From Zoogloea sp. LCSB751 (GTDB lineage: Bacteria; Pseudomonadota; Gammaproteobacteria; Burkholderiales; Rhodocyclaceae): a stretch of DNA of 64,000 bases. The stretch is from NCBI RefSeq assembly GCF_002028455.1, contig NZ_MWUM01000004.1:1-64000 (forward strand), given 5' to 3'. Positions 35,914-46,200 of this stretch are shown one piece after another. A program made the position numbers and the translations under genes. How positions within the stretch are numbered: position 1 is the stretch's first letter; every line of letters begins with the position of its first letter. Below the pieces are notes generated by a model. It did no database searches. It was not told the DNA's origin and saw only the letters and a program-made list of their open reading frames with translations.

Positions 35914-37662
35914 ATGGCACTCCCACGCACCGAAACGCGTTACCTGTTCTTCACCGGCAAGGGCGGCGTCGGCAAGACGTCCCTGTCCTGCGCCACCGGC
36001 CTGGCGCTGGCCGAAGCCGGCAAGCGGGTATTGATCGTGAGCACCGACCCGGCGTCCAACCTGGACGAGGTGCTGGGGGTGGCATTGGGCCAGGCACCGA
36101 CCGCCATTCCCGGCGCGCCGGGCCTGTGCGCCCTCAACATCGACCCGGAAGCGGCGGCCTATGCCTACCGAGAGCGGATGGTTGCACCGTACCGCGGCAT
36201 CCTGCCGGCGGCGGCCATCCAGAGCATGGAGGAGCAGTTCTCGGGGGCATGTACGGTGGAGATCGCCGCCTTCGACGAATTCTCCAAGCTGCTCGGCGAC
36301 CCGGCGGCGACTGCCGACTTCGAGCACGTCATCTTCGACACCGCGCCCACCGGCCACACGCTGCGCTTGCTGACGCTCCCTTCGGCGTGGGACGAGTTCA
36401 TCTCGTCGTCCACCGGCGGCGCATCCTGCCTCGGTCCGCTGGCCGGCCTGGAGAAGCAGAAGGCCTTGTATGCAGCCACGGTGGCGCGTCTGTCCAATCC
36501 GGCAGAAACCACAGTCGTCCTGGTCAGCCGGCCCGAAACCGCGTCGCTGCGGGAGGCCGAGCGCACCCGGGGCGAACTGGCGGAGCTGGGCATCCGCAAC
36601 CAGATGCTGGCCATCAATGGGTTGTTCGCGGTGGACCAATCAGATGATGTCATTGCGACGGCCATGTCGCGACGGGCTGCCGAAGCCCTGGCCCGGATGC
36701 CGGCCAAGCTCTCCAGATTGCCGGGCTGCACGATTCCCTTCCTGCCCAAAGGCACGGTTGGCCTGGATGCGCTGCGTGTGATGGCGCATCCGGAAACCGC
36801 AGCGCCCGCCACATCGAGCAACATGCCGGCCACCACACTTCCTCCTGGGCTGGCCGGCCTGGTGGACGAGATGGCCTGTTCCGGCCACGGCGTGGTGATG
36901 ACGATGGGCAAGGGCGGCGTCGGCAAGACCTCGGTCGCCGCGGCGATTGCGGTGGCCCTCGCACAGCGGGGCGGCAAGGTCGTGCTGTCCACCACCGACC
37001 CGGCGGCCCACGTGGCGGCGACGCTGGACGGGGCCATCCCCGGCCTGTCCGTCACGCGTATCGACCCACGCCGGGAAGTGGCCGACTACACCGCGGAAGT
37101 CCTCACCAAGGCCGGCAAGAGTCTCGATGCCGGTGGCCTGGCGATGCTGGAGGAAGACCTGCGCTCGCCCTGTACCGAGGAGATTGCGGTCTTCCGCGCC
37201 TTCGCCCGCACCGTGGATGAAGGCAAGAACGGCTTCGTGGTGCTCGACACCGCGCCGACTGGCCACACCATCCTGCTGCTCGACGCCGCCGAGGCCTACC
37301 ATCGGGAAGTCATGCGTACCCAGGGCGACATGCCGGAGTCGGTGCGCCAGCTGCTGCCGCGGCTGCGCGACCCGGCCTACACCCATGTGCTGATCGTGAC
37401 GCTGCCCGAAGCCACGCCCGTGCACGAGGCCGAGCGCCTGCAGGGTGACCTGGCCCGGGCTGGCATCACGCCCTACGCCTGGGTCATCAACCAGTCCCTG
37501 CTGGCCAGTGGAACCGCCGACCCGCTGCTGTGCCAGCGTGGCACCTATGAAGTGCCCTTTGTGCGGCGGGTGGCTGACGAACTGGCAAGTCGCTGCGCGC
37601 TGATTCCGTGGCTGGCTGAGGCGCCGGTGGGCAAGGCAGGATTAGAGCACCTGGTTGGCTGA
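35914..37662 (+). CDS. arsA: ArsA arsenite-stimulated ATPase
   Basis: A 582-residue duplicated ATPase. The A1 half has FTGKGGVGKTS (about 13) and DTAPTGHTLRLL. The A2 half has MGKGGVGKTS (about 330) and DTAPTGHTILLL. Metal-site cysteines are visible in FSGACTVEI (about 112) and SPCTEEI (A2). It powers arsenite extrusion through the membrane permease and receives arsenite from ArsD. The ATG at 35914 follows a GGAGGAG site; the frame is open into arsD but without a better start. Confidence 0.95.
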   Translation: MALPRTETRYLFFTGKGGVGKTSLSCATGLALAEAGKRVLIVSTDPASNLDEVLGVALGQAPTAIPGAPGLCALNIDPEAAAYAYRERMVAPYRGILPAAAIQSMEEQFSGACTVEIAAFDEFSKLLGDPAATADFEHVIFDTAPTGHTLRLLTLPSAWDEFISSSTGGASCLGPLAGLEKQKALYAATVARLSNPAETTVVLVSRPETASLREAERTRGELAELGIRNQMLAINGLFAVDQSDDVIATAMSRRAAEALARMPAKLSRLPGCTIPFLPKGTVGLDALRVMAHPETAAPATSSNMPATTLPPGLAGLVDEMACSGHGVVMTMGKGGVGKTSVAAAIAVALAQRGGKVVLSTTDPAAHVAATLDGAIPGLSVTRIDPRREVADYTAEVLTKAGKSLDAGGLAMLEEDLRSPCTEEIAVFRAFARTVDEGKNGFVVLDTAPTGHTILLLDAAEAYHREVMRTQGDMPESVRQLLPRLRDPAYTHVLIVTLPEATPVHEAERLQGDLARAGITPYAWVINQSLLASGTADPLLCQRGTYEVPFVRRVADELASRCALIPWLAEAPVGKAGLEHLVG

Positions 37663-37696
37663 CCACACCTCTGACGAATCCACACGGGAGTCGACG

Positions 37697-38095
37697 ATGA
37701 AGCGCCTTCCTATCGTATGGCAGCGCCTCGTGACAAACGGGGAAACATGCCCACGCTGCGCCGACACGGGCGATGCCATCCACAAGGCCACTCAAGCCCT
37801 GACAGCGGCCCTGGCGCCCTTGGGCATGGTTCCGGAACTGGAAATGCGAGAACTGGACGAGGCCCACTTCAAGGCTGAGCCCTCGGCGTCGAACCGCATC
37901 TGGATTGCCGGCAAGCCGATGGAGGACTGGCTGCAGGCATCGGTCGGCAGCAGCCCGTGCTGTTCGGTGTGTGGGGATTCGGAGTGCCGGACCATGGCGG
38001 TGGACGGGCAGACTTTTGAGGCGATTCCGCAGGAGCTTCTGGTTAAGGCAGCGCTGATTGCCGCCCTGACATTGCATTCACAGCCGGACCGCTGA
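37697..38095 (+). CDS. DUF2703-family protein, ars operon
   Basis: A 132-residue Cys-rich protein with a thioredoxin-like appearance: TCPRC near the start and CCSVCGDSECRTMAVDGQTFEAIPQELL near the end, the DUF2703 pattern. Genes of this family often close arsenic operons. The function is not established; arsenite binding or redox transfer is a reasonable guess. The ATG at 37697 has CGGGAG upstream and is preferred over the frame start inside arsA. It is the last gene of the operon. Confidence 0.82.
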   Translation: MKRLPIVWQRLVTNGETCPRCADTGDAIHKATQALTAALAPLGMVPELEMRELDEAHFKAEPSASNRIWIAGKPMEDWLQASVGSSPCCSVCGDSECRTMAVDGQTFEAIPQELLVKAALIAALTLHSQPDR

Positions 38096-38175
38096 CGACG
38101 TATCCGTAGCCGTTACGGCTGCTTTGGCGCATCAGGCGAGGGACATGCCTTGGTGTGCCACAATCCCGGAAGGCT

Positions 38176-38790
38176 TCAAGTGATCTCCAGCACCAGATCC
38201 GCATGCTCGCGCATCGGTTCCTTGATCCCATGTCCCAATGGCGCGAGGAACAGTTGCGCCCCTTCGCGCCGGGCAAACTTCATGGCGGGCACGAAGTCGC
38301 TGTCGCCGGCAACCAGCACGATGACCTTGACCTGATCCTTCAGCGTCAGCGCTGCGATGTCCAGGCCCAAGCGCATGTCGACACCCTTTTGTTGAATCAC
38401 AGGAACAAGATCTGCTGCTGTAATTTCAACGGTGTCTTGCTCTTCCGGAAGAGGCATGGTCTTGAGTTGCCAACCACGGAAACCCAGCTCCCCCATCCGC
38501 AGAGCCACGTAGGGCACCCGGACCAGATCCACGTGCAGACGCTTGCTCCGGGCGACAATCGGTGACGCGCCGAAATTCACTTTGCCCCCGTTGAGCGGCT
38601 TCTTCGCTTCGCCCTCGAACGGGAGTGCATCGTAGAAGTAGATCCGATGCAAACGCAGGCCCTGCAAGCACGGCTCCGCTTTGAGCCTGTCGATGAACGC
38701 TTCGAAATTCTCCGCGGTCATCGGCGCTCTCGCCGACCCGAGCTTGCGCTTGATGAAGCCGCCGTCGACAAGGATCGCGTAGGAACTCAC
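38176..38790 (-). CDS. NYN-domain (LabA-like/PIN-fold) protein
   Basis: A 204-residue protein of the NYN family, PIN-like nucleases acting on RNA. Acidic residues are in the expected places: ILVDGGF (Asp9), KGVDMRLGLDIAAL (two Asp, about 137-144) and VLVAGDSDFVPAMKFAR (two Asp, about 159-161). It converges with the ars operon and is on the opposite strand, so it is probably an independent gene. Upstream there is no obvious partner. The target RNA is unknown. Confidence 0.88.
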   Translation of the reverse strand: MSSYAILVDGGFIKRKLGSARAPMTAENFEAFIDRLKAEPCLQGLRLHRIYFYDALPFEGEAKKPLNGGKVNFGASPIVARSKRLHVDLVRVPYVALRMGELGFRGWQLKTMPLPEEQDTVEITAADLVPVIQQKGVDMRLGLDIAALTLKDQVKVIVLVAGDSDFVPAMKFARREGAQLFLAPLGHGIKEPMREHADLVLEIT

Positions 38791-39182
38791 AAATCGGGAA
38801 CGTCAAAAGATAGTGGGTGGCTTCGGGCGGGCGGGGACAAGCCCACTTGGATGGTAGCCCGCCGTCAGCCGATCTTCTATGAAGGCGCATTGCGCACCTG
38901 AATTTTAAAACACCCCACTTTTAACGACAACAAAAATGACCGCGCAAAACTGTTACGAAATTCGTGGGTACTCGCCTGCACTGTACGTTTGCGCTCTCGG
39001 CTTCCCCGCGCTCAACTTCTCTCAGCCTATCTCCCGCTTGGGCTCCACGCGTGCGTTCCCCACCGAAGGTGGAAGTACCAGTGTGCGACGCATACAGCCG
39101 TTTCCAGGCTGGCAAGCTTGATGGTCAGCCAGAGGGGCCTGCAGATCGCGTTCGGTGAGCAGCATGAAGGCAAGGCCTCCTT
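38791..39182. other. Non-coding or decayed stretch
   Basis: Only short frames without good starts are present. On the minus strand a stretch near 39110-39175 reads LLTERDLQAPLADHQACQPGNGC and looks like a gene fragment, but I cannot place it. The region carries the promoter of the NYN gene at its left. Confidence 0.35.
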
Positions 39183-39986
39183 TCAATGAGCATGCTTGAA
39201 CGTCTTGAGGGCGGAGATCAGCAGGATGACACCCAGACCGGTGACGAGGATTTCAGGCGGCACCAGCCCCAGCAACAGTCCACCCACGCCGGCGCCGAGG
39301 ATCGACCCAGCCACCATCCAGCGGAACAACGGGCGTTCCGACTTCAGCACGGCGAAGGCTTCGGAACCACTGTAGCGGGCAAAGCCGACGATCATGGTCG
39401 GCAGGCTGACCGTCAAGGACAAGCTTCCAGCCAACTTGATGTCGATTCCGTAGAGCAGCACGATGGTCGGGATCAGCAGCTCACCGCCAGCCACACCGAG
39501 TAGGGCCGCTACCGTACCAATCCCAAACCCGGCTACCAACCCCGCAAAGATGCGTACCGGCCCGGGCTCGAACCAGAGCGTACCGCCGTCGTGCAGTCCC
39601 AGCCACGACTCCGACAGCATCAGCAAGGCGAGCCCGAGCAGCAGCACCATGATGACCACATTGAGTTGCTTGCGATGCATCGTCATGGCGTGGCCCGCTG
39701 CCCACCAGGCGCCGACGAGACTGCCGGCGAGCAGGTTGAGGATGACATCCCAGTGCTCGAACAGTTGATCGACGGGGATCGTTCTCAACCGGAAGAGCAG
39801 CGCTGAAGCCACCACGACCAGGCTCATGGCCTTGTTGAGAATGACGGCCTCCAGCGTGGAAAGCCGAAACAGCCCGACCAGGACCGGCAAGCGGAATTCC
39901 GCGCCACCCAGACCGATCAGCCCACCCAGGGTGCCAATCAGTGAGCCCGCGACAAAGCCCTGACCTGCGCGCTTTTGCGTGCTCAT
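39183..39986 (-). CDS. TauE/SafE-family permease
   Basis: A 267-residue membrane protein with about eight hydrophobic segments and two pseudo-repeated halves: GFVAGSLIGTLGGLIGLGGAEFRLPVLVGLF at the start and AGLVAGFGIGTVAALLGVAGGELLIPTIVLLYG in the middle, the TauE/SafE signature. Family members export sulfite, sulfoacetate or related anions. GGGAGC precedes the ATG at 39986; the frame is open further but without membrane-protein character. A ModE-like box lies 227 bases upstream and a ModE-like regulator gene beyond, suggesting that molybdate or a related oxyanion is the physiological signal. That link is inference. Confidence 0.88.
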   Translation of the reverse strand: MSTQKRAGQGFVAGSLIGTLGGLIGLGGAEFRLPVLVGLFRLSTLEAVILNKAMSLVVVASALLFRLRTIPVDQLFEHWDVILNLLAGSLVGAWWAAGHAMTMHRKQLNVVIMVLLLGLALLMLSESWLGLHDGGTLWFEPGPVRIFAGLVAGFGIGTVAALLGVAGGELLIPTIVLLYGIDIKLAGSLSLTVSLPTMIVGFARYSGSEAFAVLKSERPLFRWMVAGSILGAGVGGLLLGLVPPEILVTGLGVILLISALKTFKHAH

Positions 39987-40212
39987 GATTGCTCCCGGCC
40001 CATATCGGCGGTGACATCGCCGGGCAGGAGAAGACAGCACGGCGCCTTCACGGCACGGGCCGTCTTCTCCATGAAATTCGCCGCCACAGGTACATCGGCA
40101 GCTTGAGCCCCAAGCCCAAGCGCTAGTGTGGCCCGTAGGCCTCTCGAAAACACAGTTTGCATTGCATCGCTCCACAGGCAGTCATCACATGAGCTTGTCG
40201 ATATTCTGACAG

Positions 40213-40236
40213 CGTTAGGTCAAAAACGACATAACG
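40213..40236. promoter_or_regulatory. ModE-box-like palindrome upstream of the permease
   Basis: CGTTAGGTC-N6-GACATAACG, an inverted repeat with a single mismatch and 24 bases overall. From memory the E. coli modA operator also has CGTTA...TAACG with 24-base total spacing. It sits in the 299-base gap between the ModE-like gene and the TauE/SafE gene, where no coding sequence is found. Confidence 0.65.
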
Positions 40237-40285
40237 ATCCACGTGACGCAAGTGACATGCCATGCGAAGGATCAAGTAGGGAAAA

Positions 40286-40642
40286 TCAGTCCGCGAGCGC
40301 GAGCAAAGCCTGTAACTCGCGCTCCGAAGCCGCGTTGATGCGTTGTTCTAGCGCGACATAACGGCAAACTAGTTCCTGGCCGAGCGGTGTCAGGTGGGCA
40401 CCGCCACCTCCTTTTCCGCCTGTCGCAGTGTCGACAACCGGACGGCCAAAGCCCTGATTGAGGGAGTCGATGAGTAACCATGCCCTCTTATAGGGAATGC
40501 CCAGTGCCCGCGCGGCGGCAGCGATGGAGTGCATCTGGCCGACTTTCTCCAGCAGGTCGATCTTGCCGGGGCCAAGTGCGATGTCCTTCCCGATGTAGAT
40601 GCGAGGGCGGATGCGGATGGATGAAGGGACGGTGGCAGTCAT
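40286..40642 (-). CDS. ModE-like winged-helix regulator (DNA-binding domain only)
   Basis: A 118-residue protein consisting of the ModE N-terminal LysR-type helix-turn-helix: KIDLLEKVGQMHSIAAAARALGIPYKRAWLLIDSLNQGFGRPVV, then the glycine loop ATGGKGGGGAHLTPLGQELV. The C-terminal molybdate-binding Mop domains of full ModE are absent, so it senses something else or works with another factor. It is transcribed in the direction of the TauE/SafE gene, with a ModE-box-like palindrome 50 bases beyond its stop. Confidence 0.9.
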   Translation of the reverse strand: MTATVPSSIRIRPRIYIGKDIALGPGKIDLLEKVGQMHSIAAAARALGIPYKRAWLLIDSLNQGFGRPVVDTATGGKGGGGAHLTPLGQELVCRYVALEQRINAASERELQALLALAD

Positions 40643-40737
40643 GGGTAGAGCTTACCTTGCCGGACAACCCGCCTCTATCCCATGCTGGCCCCAGCCCCCT
40701 TGCCTCCATACTGGCGAACGTTATTCTCACTGCCTAA

Positions 40738-41637
40738 GAAGCTCTAATTCCCCCCTGTTCACGATGGTCGAATTTCGTTAACCTCGGCCTTGTTTCTTTG
40801 AATAGAGGACATGGCCAAAGCACTTCTCGACGACGATCTGTGGGCCTTGATCGAACCGTTGCTCCCTCCCGCCAAGCCCCGTCGGAACAAATATCCGGGG
40901 CGCAAGCCGCTCGATGATCGAGCGGTTCTGACCGGCATCCTGTTCGTCCTGCAAAGCGGCATCCCTTGGGAGATGCTGCCCCAGGAAATGGGCTGCGGCT
41001 CGGGCATGAGTTGCTGGCGGCGCCTGCGCGCCTGGCAGGAGGCCGGTGTCTGGGACAGGCTGCATGAGGTGCTGTTGGCCCGCTTGCGCACGGCCGACAA
41101 GATCGATTGGTCCCGTTGCATCGTCGATTCTTCCTCCATTCGTGCTGTGGGTGCGGGTCAAAAACAGGACCCAATCCCACCGATCGCGCACGCCCCGGCT
41201 CCAAGCACCACCTGATCACCGAAGCACAGGGCATTCCGTTGGCGGTCATCCTGACCGGCGCCAATCGCAACGACGTCACCCAACTTTTGCCCTTGGTCGA
41301 AGCCATTCCACCTATTCGTGGCAAGCGGGGGCGCCCACTCTCCAAGCCTCGAATCATCCAGGCCGACCGTGGCTACGATCACGACAAGTACCGCCGGCCC
41401 CTTCACGCTCAAGGCATCAAAACCGAGATCGCCCGGCGCAACACGCCGCACGGCAGCGGCTTGGGCAAAACCCGCTGGGTGGTCGAGCGAACCATCGGTT
41501 GGCTCCACAACTACCGACGCCTGCGGGTTCGATTTGAGCGATTGGCCGTCATTCACGAAGCCTTTATCAAGATCGCCTGCAGCCTCATTTGCTGGCGAAA
41601 ACTGAACTGCGCGAAAAACTCATTTTGTTAGAGCTTC
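40738..41637 (+). mobile_element. IS5-family element, IS427-like group
   Basis: A 900-bp element with terminal inverted repeats GAAGCTCTAA/TTAGAGCTTC and a 3-base direct repeat TAA on both sides (40735-40737 and 41638-41640), fitting the TNA duplications of this group. It separates the ModE/TauE module from the czc operon. Confidence 0.88.
40811..41631 (+). CDS. IS427-group transposase made by -1 frameshifting
   Basis: Two overlapping frames: 40811-41215 (DDDLWALIEPLLPP, GRKPLDDRAVLTGILFVLQSGIPWEMLP, VDSSSIRAVGAG with the first Asp) and the -1 frame ending at 41631 (GPNPTDRARPGSKHHLI, IIQADRGYDHDKYR with the second Asp, WVVERTIGWLHNYRRL with the Glu). A run of five A at about 41160-41164 (CAAAAAC) lets a -1 slip join QK to TGPNPTDR seamlessly. 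Such overlaps are usual in this group, so the gene is probably functional. Confidence 0.88.
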
Positions 41638-41640
41638 TAA

Positions 41641-41985
41641 CTCATCACAAGCTCAGCATCAGATAGGGCTATTCCTGCTTCCGACTTCTGTCGCCTTTGG
41701 CTGACTCTATCAAGCGCTTCTTTCCTCGTTGGCAGTGTTCGAGGGTACGTTTTGCGTGTGAAGGAGGCCTTCCTGCCCACCGCATCAGAGACCGTGCGCC
41801 ACTGCTGCATCCACAGATTAAGCCTTACCCGCTCGATCACCGAAGCCCACTAGAGATATTTCACGAATATCATGAGCGCGACCGGCATCTCGGACATCGA
41901 TGATTGGTTACATCCTCGTCCAAGGCGTCCGCTGTTCTGCTGGCGATTGCCACAACTCACTCTTTATTCGGACCCATGGAACACC
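41641..41985. other. Region between IS427-type element and czc operon
   Basis: On the minus strand a 67-codon frame (41840 down to 41637) ends exactly at the insertion junction. It could be a gene fragment (RKTYPRTLPTRKEALDRVSQRRQKS) but has no recognisable family or start signal. Nothing else is supportable. Confidence 0.3.
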
Positions 41986-43287
41986 TTAAAATCCAGCCTC
42001 CAGATCCGGACGTTCCCCCACGCTGATCTGGATCTGCGCCTTGGCACGAGCGTAGGTGGCCAGCGCGTCGAGGTAGTCCAGGTAGGTGTCGTCGGCCGTG
42101 CGCTGGGCGTTCAGCAGTTCCAGCAGGGAGGCCGCGCCCTTCTGGTAGCTGATCCGGAAACCTTCCAGCACACGCTTGTTCTCGGCCAGGGTGGTGCTGC
42201 GGTAGGTCTGCACGACGTTGAGGGCCGAGCGGTACTGGGCGACGGCCGTCTCCACGTCGGCCTTCACGCGATTCAGCGTGGACGACAGGCCCAGTTCCGC
42301 CTGGGTCACCGCGGCACTGGCCTGGACGATGTCCCCCTGCTGCAGGCGCGACAGCGGGATCGGCACAGACACGGACAGGCCGAGGATGCGCGAGCGTTCC
42401 GAGACGTTCTCCACCGGCGCAGTGCTGGTCATGGAGACGCCCACATCCACGTCCACCCAGCGGTTGGCCTTGGTCAGGTCGAGCTTGCTGCGCGCCGACT
42501 CCAGGGCGCTCTTCGCCAGCACGACGTCGGAGCGTTTCTGGCTGGCGCGTTCGATCAGCGTTTCGGCGGGCGGCAGCTCGGTCAGCTCGGCCAGCTCGGC
42601 ATCCGGGCGGCGCCCGGCGAAACGCTCGGCGAAGCGGGCGCCGAGCGGCACGGACAGGCGCGCCTCGGCGCCGGCCAGGTCGGCCCGCGCCTTTTCCACG
42701 TCCTTGCCGTAACGCTGCGCCTCGAGGATGGACTGGGAGAGCTCCAGGCGGCCGATGGCGCCGGCCTTGAGGCGGGTTTCGTTGGCGGCGACGACGTCCA
42801 GCAGGGCCTTGTGGGAGAGCTCCTTCCGCGCATAGGTCTCGCGCGCCTGGATCAGGGTGACGAAGGCGTCGAGGGCATCCGACGACAGGCCGTAGAAATA
42901 GTCGCTGAGGCCCGTTTCGGCGAGCCGCAGGTCGGCCTTTGCCGCGTCGATGCGGCGGCCGCGCTTGCCGGCGGTTTCGATGGTCTGGGACAGCCCCAGG
43001 GTGTTGGGGCGCGTGGCGGTGGGCTTGCTCTCGCGGGCCAGCTCGCGGGAGGTGCCGAAGCTGAGCTGCGGATCGGGGCGCACGCCGGCGAGGTCGATGC
43101 CGGCCCGCGCGGCCACGACGTTCTGCCGCTGGGCCGCGTAGTCGATGCTGGACTGCTCGACGGCCGACAGGTACTCGGCGAAATGCAGGGGCACTGCGTT
43201 CTGCGCCTGGGCGATGCCGTACAGGCCGGTCAGGGCCAGGCCCAGCAGCGTGCGGCGACAGCCGCTGCGGATGAATGCGATGTTCAT
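41986..43287 (-). CDS. czcC: CzcC-type outer-membrane efflux protein
   Basis: A 433-residue TolC-like outer-membrane factor with a cleavable signal peptide (LLGLALTGLYGIAQAQ). The two helical repeats are visible: ARAGIDLAGVRPDPQLSFG and ALESARSKLDLTKANRWVDVDVGVS. It completes the tripartite heavy-metal exporter. The start overlaps the czcA stop by four bases. Gene order czcB-czcA-czcC differs from the classical czcCBA order. Confidence 0.9.
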   Translation of the reverse strand: MNIAFIRSGCRRTLLGLALTGLYGIAQAQNAVPLHFAEYLSAVEQSSIDYAAQRQNVVAARAGIDLAGVRPDPQLSFGTSRELARESKPTATRPNTLGLSQTIETAGKRGRRIDAAKADLRLAETGLSDYFYGLSSDALDAFVTLIQARETYARKELSHKALLDVVAANETRLKAGAIGRLELSQSILEAQRYGKDVEKARADLAGAEARLSVPLGARFAERFAGRRPDAELAELTELPPAETLIERASQKRSDVVLAKSALESARSKLDLTKANRWVDVDVGVSMTSTAPVENVSERSRILGLSVSVPIPLSRLQQGDIVQASAAVTQAELGLSSTLNRVKADVETAVAQYRSALNVVQTYRSTTLAENKRVLEGFRISYQKGAASLLELLNAQRTADDTYLDYLDALATYARAKAQIQISVGERPDLEAGF

Positions 43288-46200
43288 TGGGTTACCCCCT
43301 GCTCCCCACGGCCGTCGTTGGGGTAAAGCCGGGCAAAGCGTTCTTCAACAAGGTAATAAAGGCTGGGCAAGAGAAGTAGCGTCAGCAGCGTGGCGCTCAC
43401 CAGGCCACCGACGACAACGGTGGCCAGCGGGCGCTGTACGTCCGATCCCAGCCCGACTGCCAGCATGGCCGGCGTCAGGCCGAGGGCGGCAACCGTCGCG
43501 GTCATCAGCACCGGACGCAGGCGCTCGGTGGCGCCCCTGACGACGGCATCGGCCAGCGTTATGCCCGGCGTGTCACGCAGGCGGTTGAGATTGGAGAGCA
43601 TGATGATGCCGTTCAGCACGGCCACCCCGAACACGGCGATGAAGCCGACTGCGCTGGAGAGGTTGAAGGTCATGCCGCGCAGATGCAGGGCCGTTAGGCC
43701 GCCGATGGTGGCAAGCGGCACGACAGCGAGGATCAGCGCCGGCTGGCGGAAGTTGCCGAACTCGCCGTAGAGCAGGACGAACATCAGGATCAGGGCCAGC
43801 GGCACGATAACCACCAGTCGCCCCATGGCGCGCTCCTGGTTCTCGAACTGCCCCCCCCACACGAGTTCGATCTTGCGGGGATCGCGCTCGACCTTCTCGT
43901 CGAGGGCCGCACGGGCTTCCGTGAGGAAGGACGCCAGGTCGCGGTCGCGCAGGTTGAGGCGGACGGTGAGGTGGCGCCGCATCATCTCGCGGGTGACAGT
44001 GGATTCCCCTTCTTGCAGTTGTATATCTGCCACCTGTGCCAAGGGCACGTAGGCGCCGGTGCTGGTGGTCAGAAGCAGGTTGGCGAGGGATTCCGGATCG
44101 CTGCGGGAGGCACTGGAGAACTTGACGCCCACATCGTAGCGCTTCTCGCCAGCGAACATCTGGGTAATCGGGGCGCCCCCGAGGCCAGTCTCGATCAGCT
44201 GGGCCACGTCCGCCGCGTTGATCCCGAAGCGGGCAGCGGCGGTTCGGTCGAGGGTGATCTTGACCTGGGGCAGCGGCGGTTCCTGGTCGATGGTGACATC
44301 CACCGCGCCGGGGATGGCGTGCAGGACATCGACAATCTGCGTAGCAACCCGGCGCAGATCCCCGAAATCATCGCCGTAGATCTTCACCACCAGTTCCGAG
44401 TGGGCGCCCGCGAGCTTGTCCATCACACCGTCGATCATCGGCTGCGTGAAAGCGACCTGGGTCCCCGGTAGCTGGGCAAAGCGCTTCGACATCTGGTCGA
44501 TGAGTTCGAGCTTGCTGATGTGCTCCGGCCACGAATCATACGGCTTGAGACCGACGCTGACCTCGATGTGCGACGGCGTCCACGGGTCGGTGCCGTCGTC
44601 GTTGCGGCCGAGCTGGGTGACGATAGTGGACACCTGGGGGAATTCCAGCGTGGTGTTGCGCAGTTCGGTGGCCATCTGGCTGGCCTTGTCGAGGGAGATA
44701 CCTGGCGGCAGCTGAACCTGCAGCCAGATGGAGCCCTCGTCCAGGTAGGGAAGAAAGTCGCGCCCGATGGTGCCGGCCAGGCCGAGCATGGTGACGAGGG
44801 CCAGTACGAACACCACGACCATCCGCCGCCGGGCATGCAACAGGCGCGGCAGCAGGTCTTGGTAGCCGCGCACGATGCGTTCCAGCAGCGGGTTGTGGAA
44901 GGCCTTGCGGGGCTTGCGATAGGCCAGGTAGGCGAGACCCGGCACCAGCAACAGGGCGGCGAGGATCGCTCCGACCAGTGCGAAGCCGACCGCGAAGGCC
45001 ATCGGCGTGAACAGCTTGTATTCCACCCGCTGGAAGGTGAACAGCGGAAGGTAGGCGGTCATGATGATCATCATGCCGAAGAAGATCGGCTTGCCGATCT
45101 GCAGGCAGGCGCTCAGGGCTTCGGCGGCGGTCAGCTCCCGGTCCTGATTCTCCTCACGCAGGCGCAGGATGTTCTCGACGACGACGATGGCGCCGTCCAC
45201 GATGATGCCGAAGTCGATGGCACCGAGGGACAGCAGGTTGGCCGGCACCTTGAAGTGGTGCATCAGGATGAAGGTGGTCACCAGCGACACCGGGATGGCG
45301 ACCGCGGCAATCAGCGCGGCACGGGGGCTACCCAAGAACAACAGCAGGACCAGCACGACCAGGATGATGCCTTCGCTGACCGTCTTGCCGACGGTGTGCA
45401 TGGTGGCGCCGATGAGGTTGCTGCGGTCGAGGTAGGGAACCAGCTTGACGTCACCGGGCAGCAGGTGGTGGTTGAGATCGTTTACCGCGGCATGCACGCC
45501 GTCGAGCACCTTGGACGGATTCTCGCCCTTCAGCAGCAGGACGATACCGGACAGGGTGTCGGGATTGCGGTCCTTACCGAGGATGCCGCGACGCTCGATG
45601 TTGCCGATGGTGACCTCGCCCAAGTCCTTGATCAGGACAGGCACGCCGTTCTTCTGCTTGACCACCACGTTGGCCAGATCGTTGAGGTTCTCGATCAGGC
45701 CGACGCCGCGGATCACGTAGGCTTGTTCGCCACGCACGATGAGACTGCCGCCCGCATTGGCGCTGTTGTTGGTGATGGCGTCCTTGACCTGCTGCAGGGA
45801 GACACCGAACTGCATCAGCTTGTTGGGCTCGAAGACCAGCATGAACTGGGTGGTCAGGCCACCGAAGTTGGTCACGTCGGCGACACCGGGAATCTGCTTG
45901 AGACGCGGAATGACCTTCCAGAACTGGATGTCGGACAATTCGCGCAGATCGCGAGTCGGCGATTCCAGGGTATAGCGGTAGATCTCGCCAATCGGTGAGG
46001 TCAGTGGGTCGAGACCCGGCTGCGCGCCGTAGGGCAACTGGACTTCGTTCATGCGCTCCTGCAAGCGCTGGCGCGACCAGTAGTTCTCGATGCCGTCCTC
46101 GAAGACCACGGTGATCATCGACAGGCCAAAGGTGCTCTTCGAGCGCATCACGTGCATGCCGGGCGTGCCCATGATGGCGCGCTCCAGCGGAATGGTGATC

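Noticed and set aside
41637..41840. 67-codon minus-strand frame ending at the IS427-type junction
   Set aside because: No start signal, no family, and its stop is created at the insertion boundary; kept only as a remark.
41872..43326. Long plus-strand open frame opposite czcC
   Set aside because: Antisense shadow; the minus-strand TolC-like gene has signal peptide and family motifs.
44520..45998. Long plus-strand open frame opposite czcA
   Set aside because: Antisense shadow of the RND pump; low complexity, no ribosome-binding site.
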